Assembly: GCF_008364825.1 (NCBI RefSeq)
Contig: NZ_VTTO01000010.1
Location: forward strand, 124,001-188,000
DNA from: Azospirillum sp. B21
GTDB taxonomy: Bacteria; Pseudomonadota; Alphaproteobacteria; Azospirillales; Azospirillaceae
Reading direction: 5' to 3'
DNA length: 64,000 nucleotides
Positions 9,201 through 17,577 of the stretch are shown in pieces. The translations under genes and the position numbers were made by a program. Under the pieces are notes generated by a model. It did no database searches. It saw only the letters and a program-made list of their open reading frames with translations, and had not been told where the DNA came from. Each line of letters begins with the position of its first letter. Positions within the stretch are counted from its first letter, which is position 1.

Positions 9201-9716
9201 ATGGCTGTGCGTCGGATGATGGGGCGTCGGATGGCGGAGAGCGGGCCGGCCCACCCGCTTCTGACGGTGGCGTCGCTCGCCGTCGCCGGGGCTTTGGCCG
9301 GCTGCGCCAACCCGGCAGCGGACGAGGCGCTGGTGGCGCAGACCGCGCTGATCGGCCTGCCGAAGGAAACCTTGCTGTCCTGCGCCGGCGTGCCGGAACG
9401 TCAAGCCACGGTCGACAATCGCGACTTCTTCACCTACCGCAGTTCCCGCCTGGTGTCCTACCCCAGCCCGCCGCCGCTGGGTTATTACGGCGGCTGGGGA
9501 TGGCCCCATTACGGTTACGGCTATGGCTGGCCGGCATATGGTTATGAAGTCAACAGCTTCGACTGTGAAGCAACCTTCAGTTTGAGAAACGGTGTCGTCG
9601 AGCGCGTGGTGTATGGTGGCGCATCGGGCGGATCGGCACGACTTGGCCAATGCTATGCCATCGTCCAGAACTGCATGGCGCTGGTTCCGCAGCGAACGAT
9701 CAAACCAAGCCCTTGA
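9201..9716 (+). CDS. Predicted lipoprotein, Tyr/Gly/Trp-rich
   Basis: A 171-residue protein. The start is ATG 9201, with GGGGAGG ending six bases before it; an in-frame ATG at 9186 lies on that ribosome site and is less likely. The hydrophobic leader ends in lipobox ALAGC (C35), so it is probably a lipoprotein. The mature part has a motif resembling SmpA/Bam-like small lipoproteins (ALIGLPKETLLSCAGVPER) and then a low-complexity Pro/Tyr/Gly/Trp stretch at about 90-115. Two cysteines near the C-terminus (CYAIVQNC) could pair. I do not recognise a named family. Confidence 0.8.
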   Translation: MAVRRMMGRRMAESGPAHPLLTVASLAVAGALAGCANPAADEALVAQTALIGLPKETLLSCAGVPERQATVDNRDFFTYRSSRLVSYPSPPPLGYYGGWGWPHYGYGYGWPAYGYEVNSFDCEATFSLRNGVVERVVYGGASGGSARLGQCYAIVQNCMALVPQRTIKPSP

Positions 9717-9871
9717 TTTCCCTGTCCATGCGACAACTCGTCACTGTTGCATAGCTGCTGCACAAGGAGAGGAAGGGTTGTAGCCCCCTAGTACCCGTAC
9801 ACAGTGTCTGGTAATAGCTCCATCGGCTGATGCCACAGAACAGCAACAACGCATTGCCTGGAGCAGACCCC

Positions 9872-10567
9872 ATGACCATCCTGTCGCGCGCCGCCGCCGC
9901 CCTGCTGGCGACCTCGGCCCTTGTCGCCATCGCTTCCCCGTCGCTCGCTCAGGACTTCAAGGGCAAGTCGGCCGGCGACATCGTCGTCCGTGCGCGCGGC
10001 CTGGCCGTGCTGCCGCAGGAAAAGGGCACGCTGAACAGCCCGCTGGGCGACATCGGGTCGGCCAAGGTCGGCAACGACTACATCCCCGAAGTCGACTTCT
10101 CCTACTTCTTCACCGACAACATCGCCGCCGAGCTGATCGCCGGCACCAGCCGCCACAAGGTCCGCGGCAACCTGCTGCCGGCGCTGGGCAACGGCATCGA
10201 TGTCGGCAAGGTCTCCCTGCTGCCGCCGACCCTGACGGTGCAGTACCACTTCATGCCGAAGGAGCGCATCAGCCCCTACGTCGGCGCCGGCATCAACTAC
10301 ACCCTGTTCTACAACGAGGATGCGGCCAACAACCCGAATGCCGGCGGCCTGCGCGTCACCGACGTCGAGTACAAGAACCGCTTCGGCTGGGCCCTGCAGG
10401 CCGGTGTCGACGTCGCCCTGACCGGCAACTGGTCGCTGAACGTCGACGTCAAGAAGATCTTCCTGAAGACCGACGTCACCGCGACCGTTAACGGCGCGCT
10501 GCCGGTCACCTCGAAGGTCACGCTGGACCCGTGGCTGGTCGGCGTCGGCATCGGCTACCGCTTCTAA
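9872..10567 (+). CDS. OmpW-family outer membrane protein
   Basis: A 231-residue beta-barrel protein with a signal peptide (about 1-26, ending SLAQ). The family pattern is GDIVVRARGLAVLP at the start of the barrel, YFFTDNIAAELIAGTSRHKV, then TVQYHFMPKERISPYVGAGINYTLFY and a terminal strand ending GIGYRF with the C-terminal Phe needed for Bam insertion. OmpW forms small eight-stranded barrels passing hydrophobic compounds. ATG 9872 has GGAG eight bases upstream. It is single-gene: a strong terminator follows at 10602-10640, and about 155 bases of upstream non-coding sequence separate it from the lipoprotein gene. Confidence 0.93.
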   Translation: MTILSRAAAALLATSALVAIASPSLAQDFKGKSAGDIVVRARGLAVLPQEKGTLNSPLGDIGSAKVGNDYIPEVDFSYFFTDNIAAELIAGTSRHKVRGNLLPALGNGIDVGKVSLLPPTLTVQYHFMPKERISPYVGAGINYTLFYNEDAANNPNAGGLRVTDVEYKNRFGWALQAGVDVALTGNWSLNVDVKKIFLKTDVTATVNGALPVTSKVTLDPWLVGVGIGYRF

Positions 10568-10601
10568 GAACGGGTTTCGGGACCAGTCCCGGACATCCGG
10601 A

Positions 10602-10640
10602 AGGCGGCCTCTCCCATCCGGAGAGGCCGCCTTTTTCTTT
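10602..10640 (+). terminator. Rho-independent terminator of the ompW-like gene
   Basis: A perfect 13-bp stem (AGGCGGCCTCTCC at 10602-10614 pairing with 10620-10632), five-base loop, followed by TTTTTCTTT. It lies 35 bases after the stop codon. Confidence 0.92.
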
Positions 10641-10718
10641 GAACAATCTGTCTTGCAGATTGTACGCGCATCCCCATGATTCCAGTATCAGGGTCATCGG
10701 AAGGGAGGCCGTACAGCC

Positions 10719-11153
10719 ATGCATGTTGCAGCCGTCTTGAAGCGCAAGGGCAACCGGATCGTTTCCGCCGCACCGGACGATTCCGTGGCCGCCGTCACCC
10801 GCCTGCTGACCGAGCACCGGATCGGCGCCGTGCTGGTGATGGACGACGATGGCCAGCCGGTCGGCATCCTGTCGGAACGCGACATCGTGCGGGCCATCGC
10901 CCGCGACAGCGCCGCGGCACTCGACCGCCCGGCGGCGGACCTGATGACGCGTGACCTGATCACCGCCACCCCGACCGACACCGTCGCCGACATGATGGCG
11001 GTGATGACCGAACGGCGCATCCGCCATGTGCCGATCGTCGACGCCGGCCGCGTCGTCGGTGTCATCAGCATCGGCGACGTGGTGAAGGCCCGCATCGACG
11101 ATGCCGAGTTGGAGGTCGAATCGCTGCGCGGCTATGTGGCCGGAATGGGCTGA
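10719..11153 (+). CDS. Tandem CBS-domain protein
   Basis: A 144-residue protein consisting almost wholly of a Bateman pair of CBS domains: the first at about 10-65 (VSAAPDDSVAAVTRLLTEHRIGAVLVMDDDGQPVGILSERDI) and the second at about 78-132 (ITATPTDTVADMMAVMTERRIRHVPIVDAGRVVGVISIGDV). Stand-alone CBS pairs bind adenylate nucleotides and report energy state; the partner is unknown. Cytoplasmic, with no other domain. It stands between two hairpin terminators and appears monocistronic. Confidence 0.93.
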   Translation: MHVAAVLKRKGNRIVSAAPDDSVAAVTRLLTEHRIGAVLVMDDDGQPVGILSERDIVRAIARDSAAALDRPAADLMTRDLITATPTDTVADMMAVMTERRIRHVPIVDAGRVVGVISIGDVVKARIDDAELEVESLRGYVAGMG

Positions 11154-11172
11154 GGCAAACAATCCATCCCAA

Positions 11173-11216
11173 ATGCGAAAAGACCCGCCGGGGCAGCCCG
11201 GCGGGTCTTTTCGCAT
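11173..11216. terminator. Bidirectional terminator between convergent genes
   Basis: A perfect 20-bp stem (ATGCGAAAAGACCCGCCGGG at 11173-11192 against 11197-11216) with loop GCAG. The outer part of the stem is A-rich on the left and T-rich on the right, so it can act for both the CBS gene (+) and the response-regulator gene (-). Confidence 0.93.
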
Positions 11217-11235
11217 CGATGTCCGGAATGCGGCT

Positions 11236-11886
11236 TTACGCCGAATGCGACTGCGGGAAGGCCATGGCCGCCTGGGTACGGTTGCGCACTCCCAGAGACT
11301 TGAAGATCGCGGTCATGTGGATCTTCACCGTGCCTTCGGACAGGCCCAGCTCATGGGCGATCTGCTTGTTCGACTTGCCTTCGCGCAGGCGGTCGAGCAC
11401 CTCGCGCTGACGTTGGGTCAGCAGCTGCTCCAGCTGCGGGTCGCTCGGCGGCATCACCGAACCGCCGCGCTGGTCGGGTTCGATCCCCTCGCGCAGAACC
11501 GTCGCCGGCACATAGACGCCGCCGGAGAAGATCAGATCGAGCGCGCTCAACATGATCTTCACGCTGGACGATTTCGGGATATAGCCGGCGGCGCCGTTCT
11601 CCAGCGCCTCCCGCACGTCGGAATGCGCCTCGGACGCGGACACGACAACGACCTTCGAATTCGGCTGCCGGTCGCGCAGCATGCCGATTCCGGAAAAGCC
11701 GGGCCAGCCCGGCATGCGCAGGTCGGTCAGGATCAGGTCATAAGCCTCATCCTTGACAGCCGCCATGTCCAGAAGCTCGTCGAAATTGCTGGCCTCCGCG
11801 AAGGTAGCATTTTCGCGCAGCTGCTCAAGCAGACGGCGAAGACCTTCCCGGAACAGGACGTGATCATCACCGATCAGGATCTTCAT
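11236..11886 (-). CDS. NarL/FixJ-type response regulator
   Basis: A 216-residue two-component regulator. The receiver domain (1-120) has the acidic pair D7/D8, phospho-acceptor D55 in LILTDLRMPGW, the conserved Ser/Thr region VVSAS and K105 in YIPKSSS. The LuxR-type HTH (about 150-212) reads LTQRQREVLDRLREGKSNKQIAHELGLSEGTVKIHM. No histidine kinase gene is adjacent, so this is an orphan regulator here. It is single-gene, convergent with the CBS gene across a shared terminator, and preceded by a long AT-rich non-coding region holding a perfect 14-bp palindrome. Confidence 0.95.
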   Translation of the reverse strand: MKILIGDDHVLFREGLRRLLEQLRENATFAEASNFDELLDMAAVKDEAYDLILTDLRMPGWPGFSGIGMLRDRQPNSKVVVVSASEAHSDVREALENGAAGYIPKSSSVKIMLSALDLIFSGGVYVPATVLREGIEPDQRGGSVMPPSDPQLEQLLTQRQREVLDRLREGKSNKQIAHELGLSEGTVKIHMTAIFKSLGVRNRTQAAMAFPQSHSA

Positions 11887-12013
11887 CGCTCAAACTCCCG
11901 AACCATGCCTGCCCCTCCGAAAGTCGCCCCAGAGGCTTGAGAAAAGGAGGGGGCTGTCGCCACCCGCATATTCCCTAAAATCCAAAGGATATAGCAGGCA
12001 CCGGCCGAACGTA

Positions 12014-12027
12014 ATCTCAATTGAGAT
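12014..12027. promoter_or_regulatory. Perfect palindrome, possible operator
   Basis: ATCTCAATTGAGAT is a perfect 14-bp palindrome about 130 bases upstream of the response-regulator start, in an AT-rich region. Its size and symmetry suit a dimeric DNA-binding protein, perhaps an autoregulatory site. No experiment or second copy supports this in the window. Confidence 0.45.
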
Positions 12028-12190
12028 GTAACACGCAGGGACGAGAGGGAACAACCTGAAATTAACTTTTGTCACGGCTGCGAATGCCGATCGTCTGAGG
12101 CAGATGCTCCCCAAGAGTGATATTGCCAAGGGTGTATGACAATTTTAGGTCATTACTCCGAAGCGCATTTCGCGGCCCTCCCGATGGGCG

Positions 12191-12233
12191 AAAGAAAAGG
12201 CCGGACCGGCGCCATGCGGGCGCCGATCCGGCC
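12191..12233 (-). terminator. Rho-independent terminator of the beta-oxidation operon
   Basis: Read on the minus strand, a 15-bp stem (GGCCGGATCGGCGCC pairing with GGCGCCGGTCCGGCC, one G-U) with a five-base loop, followed by TTTTCTTT. It lies about 35 bases past the acyl-CoA dehydrogenase stop. Confidence 0.88.
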
Positions 12234-12268
12234 TGAAGTCGTGCGCCCTGTGGGCGGGCCGGCGCGTG

Positions 12269-14059
12269 TCAGAAAGCGGCCTCTTCCAGTTCCATCAGCG
12301 GCTTGGCGCCGGCGGCTATGGTGATGAACAGGCTGTTTGTCTGCGGCAGCAGTTTGGTCATGTAGAAGCGGGCGGTCTTGATCTTGGCTTCATAGAAGGC
12401 GGCATTGCCCTCCCCGGCTTCGAGCTTGGCCTGCGCCCTCTCCACCATCGTCAGCCAGCTCCAGCCCAGCGCCACCAGACCGAACAGGCGCAGATAGTCG
12501 CTGGCGGCGGCGCCGGCCTCCTCCGGATCCTTCAGGCCCTTCTGGGCGATCAGGGCGGTGGCCTGCTGCAGCTTGGCGAAGGCCTTGGCCAGCGGCATCA
12601 CGAACTCACCCAGCTCGTCCTTCTCCATCGCCGCCTCGATGTCGCGGCCGACGGGGTGGAAGAAGTGACGGAGCAGGCGGCCGATGTCCTGCGGCAGCTT
12701 GCGGCCGACGAGGTCGAGCGCCTGGATGCCGTTGGTACCCTCATAGATCTGGCAGATGCGGGCGTCGCGGACATACTGCTCGACGCCGGTCTCCCAGATG
12801 AAGCCATGGCCGCCATGGACCTGCACGGCGATGTTCGCCGCGTCGAAGCCGATGTCGGTGAACAGCGCCTTGATGATCGGCGTCATCAGCTGGACGAACT
12901 CGTCGGCATCGCGGCGGGTGCGGGGGTCCGGGTGCTTTTCCGCCACGTCGAGCTTGTAGGCTGTCAGTGCGCCGAGCGCACGCGCCCCTTCGGCAAAGGC
13001 GCGGGCGGTCAGCAGGTTCCGGCGCACGTCCGGGTGGACGATGATCGGGTCGGCAGGCTTGTCCGGCGCCTTCACCCCCGACAGCGACCGGCCCTGGAGC
13101 CGTTCGCGGGCGTAATTGACGGCGTTCTGGTACGACACCTCGGCCAGCCCCAGCCCCTGGATGCCCACGGCCAGACGTGCCGCGTTCATCATCACGAACA
13201 TGGCGCGCATGCCCTTGTGCGGCTCGCCCACCAGCCAGCCGGTGGCGTCCTCGAAGTTCATGACGCAGGTCGACGACGCCTTGATGCCCATCTTGTGCTC
13301 GATGGAGCCGCAGGCGACGCCGTTGCGCGCACCCGGCGTGCCGTCGGCGTTCGGCATGAACTTCGGCACCAGGAACAGGCTGATGCCGCGGGTCCCGGCC
13401 GGCGCGTCCGGCAGGCGGGCCAGCACCAGATGCAGGATGTTCTCGGTCAGGTCATGCTCGCCGGCCGAGATGAAGATCTTGGTGCCGGTGATCTTGTAGG
13501 CGCCCTGCTCGTCGGGAACCGCCTTGGTGCGGATGATGCCGAGGTCGGTGCCGCAATGCGGCTCGGTCAGGCACATGGTGCCGGACCAGGTGCCATCGAC
13601 CAGCTTGGGCAGGAAGCGCTGCTTCAGCTCGTCCGAGCCGTACATCGCCAGCGCGTTGTAGGCGCCGAGCGACAAGCCGGGATACATGCCGAAGCTGAGG
13701 TTGGCGGAGCAGATGAACTCCTCCAGCATGATGTTGACCAGCTTCGGCAGCCCCTGCCCGCCATAGGCCGGGTCGCAGGCCAGCCCCTGCCAGCCGGCGG
13801 CGATGTAGGTGTCGTAAGCCTCCTTGAAGCCCTTCGGCGTGCGGACCTCGCCATTCTCGAAATGGCAGCCCTCGCCGTCGCCCGACTGGTTCAGCGGGAA
13901 CAGCACCTCCTCGCACAGCTTGGCGCCTTCCTCCAGCACCTGGCCGACGAGTTCCGGCGTGGCGTCCTCGTAACCCGGCAGGGCCGACAGCTTGTCCAGA
14001 CCGACGATCTCGTCCAGGACGAAGCGCACATCCTCAAGCGGAGCCTTGTAGATCGGCAT
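12269..14059 (-). CDS. fadE: Acyl-CoA dehydrogenase, long (about 596 aa) FadE/DmdC-type
   Basis: A 596-residue FAD-dependent acyl-CoA dehydrogenase, longer than the 380-residue short-chain enzymes. It has an N-terminal extension (MPIYKAPLEDVRFVLDEI), the core signatures MCLTEPHCGTDLG and TKIFISAGEHDLTENILHLVLAR, and a C-terminal extra domain typical of DmdC-like and Bacillus FadE enzymes. It catalyses the first, alpha-beta desaturating step of beta-oxidation. The ATG at 14059 has GGGGAGG seven bases upstream; the frame continues into the preceding gene without homology. It is last in the MerR-thiolase-dehydrogenase/hydratase operon, 16 bases after the previous stop, and followed by a terminator. 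The symbol follows the Bacillus fadNAE set, which has the same composition; substrate chain length is not readable. Confidence 0.93.
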   Translation of the reverse strand: MPIYKAPLEDVRFVLDEIVGLDKLSALPGYEDATPELVGQVLEEGAKLCEEVLFPLNQSGDGEGCHFENGEVRTPKGFKEAYDTYIAAGWQGLACDPAYGGQGLPKLVNIMLEEFICSANLSFGMYPGLSLGAYNALAMYGSDELKQRFLPKLVDGTWSGTMCLTEPHCGTDLGIIRTKAVPDEQGAYKITGTKIFISAGEHDLTENILHLVLARLPDAPAGTRGISLFLVPKFMPNADGTPGARNGVACGSIEHKMGIKASSTCVMNFEDATGWLVGEPHKGMRAMFVMMNAARLAVGIQGLGLAEVSYQNAVNYARERLQGRSLSGVKAPDKPADPIIVHPDVRRNLLTARAFAEGARALGALTAYKLDVAEKHPDPRTRRDADEFVQLMTPIIKALFTDIGFDAANIAVQVHGGHGFIWETGVEQYVRDARICQIYEGTNGIQALDLVGRKLPQDIGRLLRHFFHPVGRDIEAAMEKDELGEFVMPLAKAFAKLQQATALIAQKGLKDPEEAGAAASDYLRLFGLVALGWSWLTMVERAQAKLEAGEGNAAFYEAKIKTARFYMTKLLPQTNSLFITIAAGAKPLMELEEAAF

Positions 14060-14075
14060 CTCTCGTTCCTCCCCC

Positions 14076-16415
14076 TCAGTTCCGCAGCGGCTTGCCGGTG
14101 AGCAGCATGTGCTCGATCCGGTCGATGGTGCCGCCGGTGCGCACCAGATCCATGAACGCCTCGCGCTCCAGCCGCAGGACATGGTCCTCGCCGACCGGCT
14201 TGGAGACGTCGGCCTCCTCGCCGCCGCTCAGCACCTCGGCCAGCGCGGCGCAGACTACCTTGTCGTGCGGCGTGACCTTACCCTGCAGGGCGAAGCCTTC
14301 CACCGCGAGCTCCATCGCCGCCTTGGCGCTGGGGCCGGGCAGGATGTAGCTGGTGGTCTTCTCCGGCGGGGTGTAGTCCGCCGCCAGTTCCAGCGCCTTG
14401 GCCTTGGCGTCGGCCAGCAGGCGGTCGCGGTTCATGGTGATGCCGTCGGTGGCGCGGAGATACAGCAGCTCCTTGGCCTCGGCCGCCGACTTGGCGACGG
14501 TGGCGGTGCTGATGATCTCGAAGGCCTTGGCGATGCCGGGCATCGGACCGCGCGGCGCCTTCGGGTTGGCCTGATGGCGGGCCAGCATCTCGGTGCAGCC
14601 GCCCCAGGCCGGGATCAGCCCGACGCCGACCTCGACCAGACCGACATAGGTCTCGGCATGGGCCTGGACATGGTCGGAATGCAGCAGGATCTCGCAGCCG
14701 CCGCCGAGCGCCATGCCGCTGGGCGCCGCCACCACCGGAAAGGGCGCGTATTTCAGCGCGCGGTAGGTGCGCTGACCGCCCTCCACCATTTCCTCGATCT
14801 GCGGCCACAGGCCGATGTTCAGCGCGAACAGGGCGAGGCCCAGATTGGCGCCGACCGAGAAATTGTCGGCCTCGTTGTGGATGACCAGCGCCTTCCAGTC
14901 GCCTTTCCCATCGCCGATCAGGCGCATCGCCTTCTCGTAGGCGGCCATGAAATCGGCGTCGACGGCGTTCATCTTGCTGGTGAACTCGACGCACAGCACG
15001 CCGTCGCCGATGTCCCACAGGCTGGCGGAGGCGTTCTTCCACACCGGCTTGCCGGCGGCGCGCTTGATGTCCGACAGCAGCAGCACACCGTCCGGACGCA
15101 CCACCGTGTCATAGACGCCGGCCGTGGTCAGGTGCTGGAGCTTGCCGCCCTCCACCCGGTAGAAGGGACGCCCGGCGGCGGTCTCAACCAGCGCCGGAAC
15201 CGGGATGCCTTCGGAGCGGCACAGCTCGGCGAACCACTCGGTGCCCAGCCGGTCGATCAGCTCGAACGGCCCCTGCTTCCAGTTGTAGCCGAGGCGCATG
15301 CCCTCATCGACGGCGACGATGCTATCGGCGATCTCCGGCACCAGGCTTGCGGCGTAGGCGAGCGTCTGCGCCAGCACGCGGCGGGCGAAGCGGCCCCCCT
15401 TGTCCGGGTGCTCGCACAGCTTGCGCAGGTCGCGGCCGGCGGCGGAGACGCTGTCCAACCGGGCCTTTTCCGACGGGGCATACTCGCCGGTCTGGAGATC
15501 GACCGACTCCTTCACCTTGCCGCCGCCGGCCTTGTTGATGCGGTAGAAGCCGCCCTTGCCCTTGCGGCCGGTATAGCCCTCGGCAATCATCCGGGTGATG
15601 ACCGGGTGGTCGCGCATCTGGCCGCGATAGGCGTCATTGGCCGGCAGGGTGGCCGACATGCTCTTGGCGATGTGCGGCATCAGGTCCAGCCCGACGAGGT
15701 CCATCAGGCCGAACACGCCGGTCTTGGGGATGCCCATCGGCCGGCCGCCGACGGCGTCCGCCTCCTCCACCGTCAGGCCCAGGTCCACTGCGGCGTTGAC
15801 CGCCGCCTGGATCCAGAAGACGCCGATGCGGTTGGCGATGAAGCCCGGCGTGTCCTTGCAGTGGACGACGCCCTTGCCCAGGCGGCGGTCGCAGACGTCG
15901 GCGATGGCCGCCAGCGCATCGGCCCGCGTATCGGCGCCGCCGACGATCTCCAGCAGCCGCATGTAGCGCGGCGGGTTGAAGAAGTGGGTGATCAGGAAGT
16001 CCTTACGGAACTGTTCGCTCTGCCCCTCCGTCAACACCGCCAGCGGGATGGTGGAGGTGTTGGACGACACCACCGACCCCGCCTTGCGCACCGGGTCGAT
16101 GCGCTTGTAGAGGTCGGCCTTGATCGCCGGGTTCTCGACGATGGCCTCGACGATCCAGTCGACGTCGGCCAGCAGGTTCAGGTCATCCTCAAAATTGCCG
16201 GGAGTGATCAGCTTGGCATTCTTGGAATGCATGAAGGGGGCCGGATCGGTCTTCAGCATCTTGGCCACGGCACCCTTGGCGATGGCGCTGCGGTCCGCAC
16301 CTTCCTTCGCCGGGATGTCGAGCAGGACGCAGGGGATGCCGGCGTTGGCGAAATGGGCGGCGATGCCGGCGCCCATCACGCCCGCACCGATCACGGCGGC
16401 GCGTTCGATCTTCAT
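14076..16415 (-). CDS. fadN: 3-hydroxyacyl-CoA dehydrogenase / enoyl-CoA hydratase
   Basis: A 779-residue bifunctional beta-oxidation enzyme. The N-terminal NAD-binding domain begins AAVIGAGVMGAGIAAHFANA (GxGxxG at 10-15) with VVSSNTSTIPL and HFFNPPRYMRLLEIV. A second 3HCDH C-terminal domain lies at about 185-400 and an enoyl-CoA hydratase (crotonase) domain at about 460-660 (ALVIHNEADNFSVGANL, GMALGGGCEI). The order, dehydrogenase first and hydratase last, is that of Bacillus FadN and is the reverse of E. coli FadB. ATG 16415 has GGGGAGG seven bases upstream. It sits 25 bases after the thiolase stop. Confidence 0.95.
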   Translation of the reverse strand: MKIERAAVIGAGVMGAGIAAHFANAGIPCVLLDIPAKEGADRSAIAKGAVAKMLKTDPAPFMHSKNAKLITPGNFEDDLNLLADVDWIVEAIVENPAIKADLYKRIDPVRKAGSVVSSNTSTIPLAVLTEGQSEQFRKDFLITHFFNPPRYMRLLEIVGGADTRADALAAIADVCDRRLGKGVVHCKDTPGFIANRIGVFWIQAAVNAAVDLGLTVEEADAVGGRPMGIPKTGVFGLMDLVGLDLMPHIAKSMSATLPANDAYRGQMRDHPVITRMIAEGYTGRKGKGGFYRINKAGGGKVKESVDLQTGEYAPSEKARLDSVSAAGRDLRKLCEHPDKGGRFARRVLAQTLAYAASLVPEIADSIVAVDEGMRLGYNWKQGPFELIDRLGTEWFAELCRSEGIPVPALVETAAGRPFYRVEGGKLQHLTTAGVYDTVVRPDGVLLLSDIKRAAGKPVWKNASASLWDIGDGVLCVEFTSKMNAVDADFMAAYEKAMRLIGDGKGDWKALVIHNEADNFSVGANLGLALFALNIGLWPQIEEMVEGGQRTYRALKYAPFPVVAAPSGMALGGGCEILLHSDHVQAHAETYVGLVEVGVGLIPAWGGCTEMLARHQANPKAPRGPMPGIAKAFEIISTATVAKSAAEAKELLYLRATDGITMNRDRLLADAKAKALELAADYTPPEKTTSYILPGPSAKAAMELAVEGFALQGKVTPHDKVVCAALAEVLSGGEEADVSKPVGEDHVLRLEREAFMDLVRTGGTIDRIEHMLLTGKPLRN

Positions 16416-16440
16416 GGTTTTTCCTCCCCGATCCCGTTCG

Positions 16441-17577
16441 TCAGACCGCTTCCAGGATGGTGGCGATGCCCTGGCCGCCGCCGATGCACTGGGTGGCCAG
16501 CGCGAACTGCTTGCCTTCGCGCTTCAGCAGGGCCGCGGCCTTGCCGGTGATGCGGGCGCCGGTGGCTCCCAGCGGATGGCCGAGCGCCAGCGCGCCGCCG
16601 TCCGGGTTGATGCGGGACGGGTCGATGTCGAGATCGCGCATGCAGGCGATGGCCTGGGACGAGAAAGCCTCGTTGATCTCGATGATGTCGATGTCGTTGA
16701 TCGACAGGCCGGCGCGGGCCAGCGCCTTGCGGGTTGCCGGGACCGGACCCAGCCCCATCAGTTCCGGCGCGCAGCCGGCGACGGCGACCGAGCGGATCTT
16801 CGCCAGGATCGGCAGGCCGTTGGCCTTGGCATACTCCTCCGTCGTCACCAGCACGGCGGCGGCGCCGTCGGTCAGCGGCGAGGAGGTGCCGGCGGTCACG
16901 GTGCCGTCGGCGGTGAAGGCCGGCTTCAGGCCCGACAGGCTGTCGGCGTTGGTGCCGGGACGGATGCAGCCGTCCTTGTCGACCAGCCCACTTGGGGTCT
17001 GGATGCCGACGATCTCATCGGCCATGCGGCCGGAAGCCTGCGCCGCGGCGGCCTTGGCGTGGGAGGCGACGGCCAGCGCCTCCTGCTCGGCGCGGGAGAT
17101 GGCGTATTGGCGGGCGACGTTCTCCGCGGTGATGCCCATCGAGCAGTAGGCTTCCGGATAGGAGGCCTTCAGCGCCGGGTTCGGCATCGGGTTGAAGCCC
17201 ATGATCGGCACGCGGGTCATCGATTCGACGCCGCCGCAGACGAACACCTCGCCGGCACCCATCTGGATGGCGCCAGCCGCCTGATGGATCGACTGCATCG
17301 ACGAGCCGCAATAGCGGTTCACCGTGGTGGCCGCCGCCGTCTGCGGCAGCTTGGCCAGGAAGGAGATGGTGCGGGCGACGTTCAGCCCCTGCTCGCCCTC
17401 GGGGAAGGAGCAGCCGACGATGACGTCCTCGACATCCTCGGTCTTCAGGCCGGTGCGCTCCACCAGCGCCGCGATGACGCGGGCCAGCAGTTCGTCGGGG
17501 CGGACCTTGGTCAACTCGCCCTTGTGGGCGAAGGCGAAGGGCGAACGGGCATAACCGGCGATGACGACCGACTTCAT
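16441..17577 (-). CDS. fadA: Acetyl-CoA acyltransferase (thiolase)
   Basis: A 378-residue degradative thiolase cleaving 3-ketoacyl-CoA. Nucleophile C90 lies in TTVNRYCGSSMQSI, the GHPLGATGAR motif supplies the active-site His, and the second Cys is in CIGGGQG near the C-terminus. The start ATG at 17577 overlaps the stop of the MerR gene as ATGA, with GGAGGAGAAG upstream, indicating translational coupling. A longer open frame extends upstream but only inside the MerR gene. It feeds acetyl-CoA from the pathway completed by the two downstream genes. Confidence 0.96.
   Translation of the reverse strand: MKSVVIAGYARSPFAFAHKGELTKVRPDELLARVIAALVERTGLKTEDVEDVIVGCSFPEGEQGLNVARTISFLAKLPQTAAATTVNRYCGSSMQSIHQAAGAIQMGAGEVFVCGGVESMTRVPIMGFNPMPNPALKASYPEAYCSMGITAENVARQYAISRAEQEALAVASHAKAAAAQASGRMADEIVGIQTPSGLVDKDGCIRPGTNADSLSGLKPAFTADGTVTAGTSSPLTDGAAAVLVTTEEYAKANGLPILAKIRSVAVAGCAPELMGLGPVPATRKALARAGLSINDIDIIEINEAFSSQAIACMRDLDIDPSRINPDGGALALGHPLGATGARITGKAAALLKREGKQFALATQCIGGGQGIATILEAV

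Larger units (their letters stand above)
11887..12268. other. Non-coding region upstream of the response regulator
   Basis: About 380 bases without a supportable gene, notably more AT-rich than its surroundings. It holds the promoter region of the response-regulator gene (minus strand), a 14-bp perfect palindrome at 12014-12027 and the terminator of the beta-oxidation operon at 12191-12233. Short open frames here lack ribosome sites and family features. Confidence 0.7.

Noticed and set aside
11890-12129. A 79-residue frame upstream of the response regulator
   Set aside because: No ribosome site or family feature, AT-rich promoter-like region; left as non-coding.
12266-14101. A 611-residue plus-strand frame
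   Set aside because: Antisense to the acyl-CoA dehydrogenase; no domain, no ribosome site.
14109-16550. An 813-residue plus-strand frame
   Set aside because: Antisense to the hydroxyacyl-CoA dehydrogenase/hydratase; same GC-driven effect.
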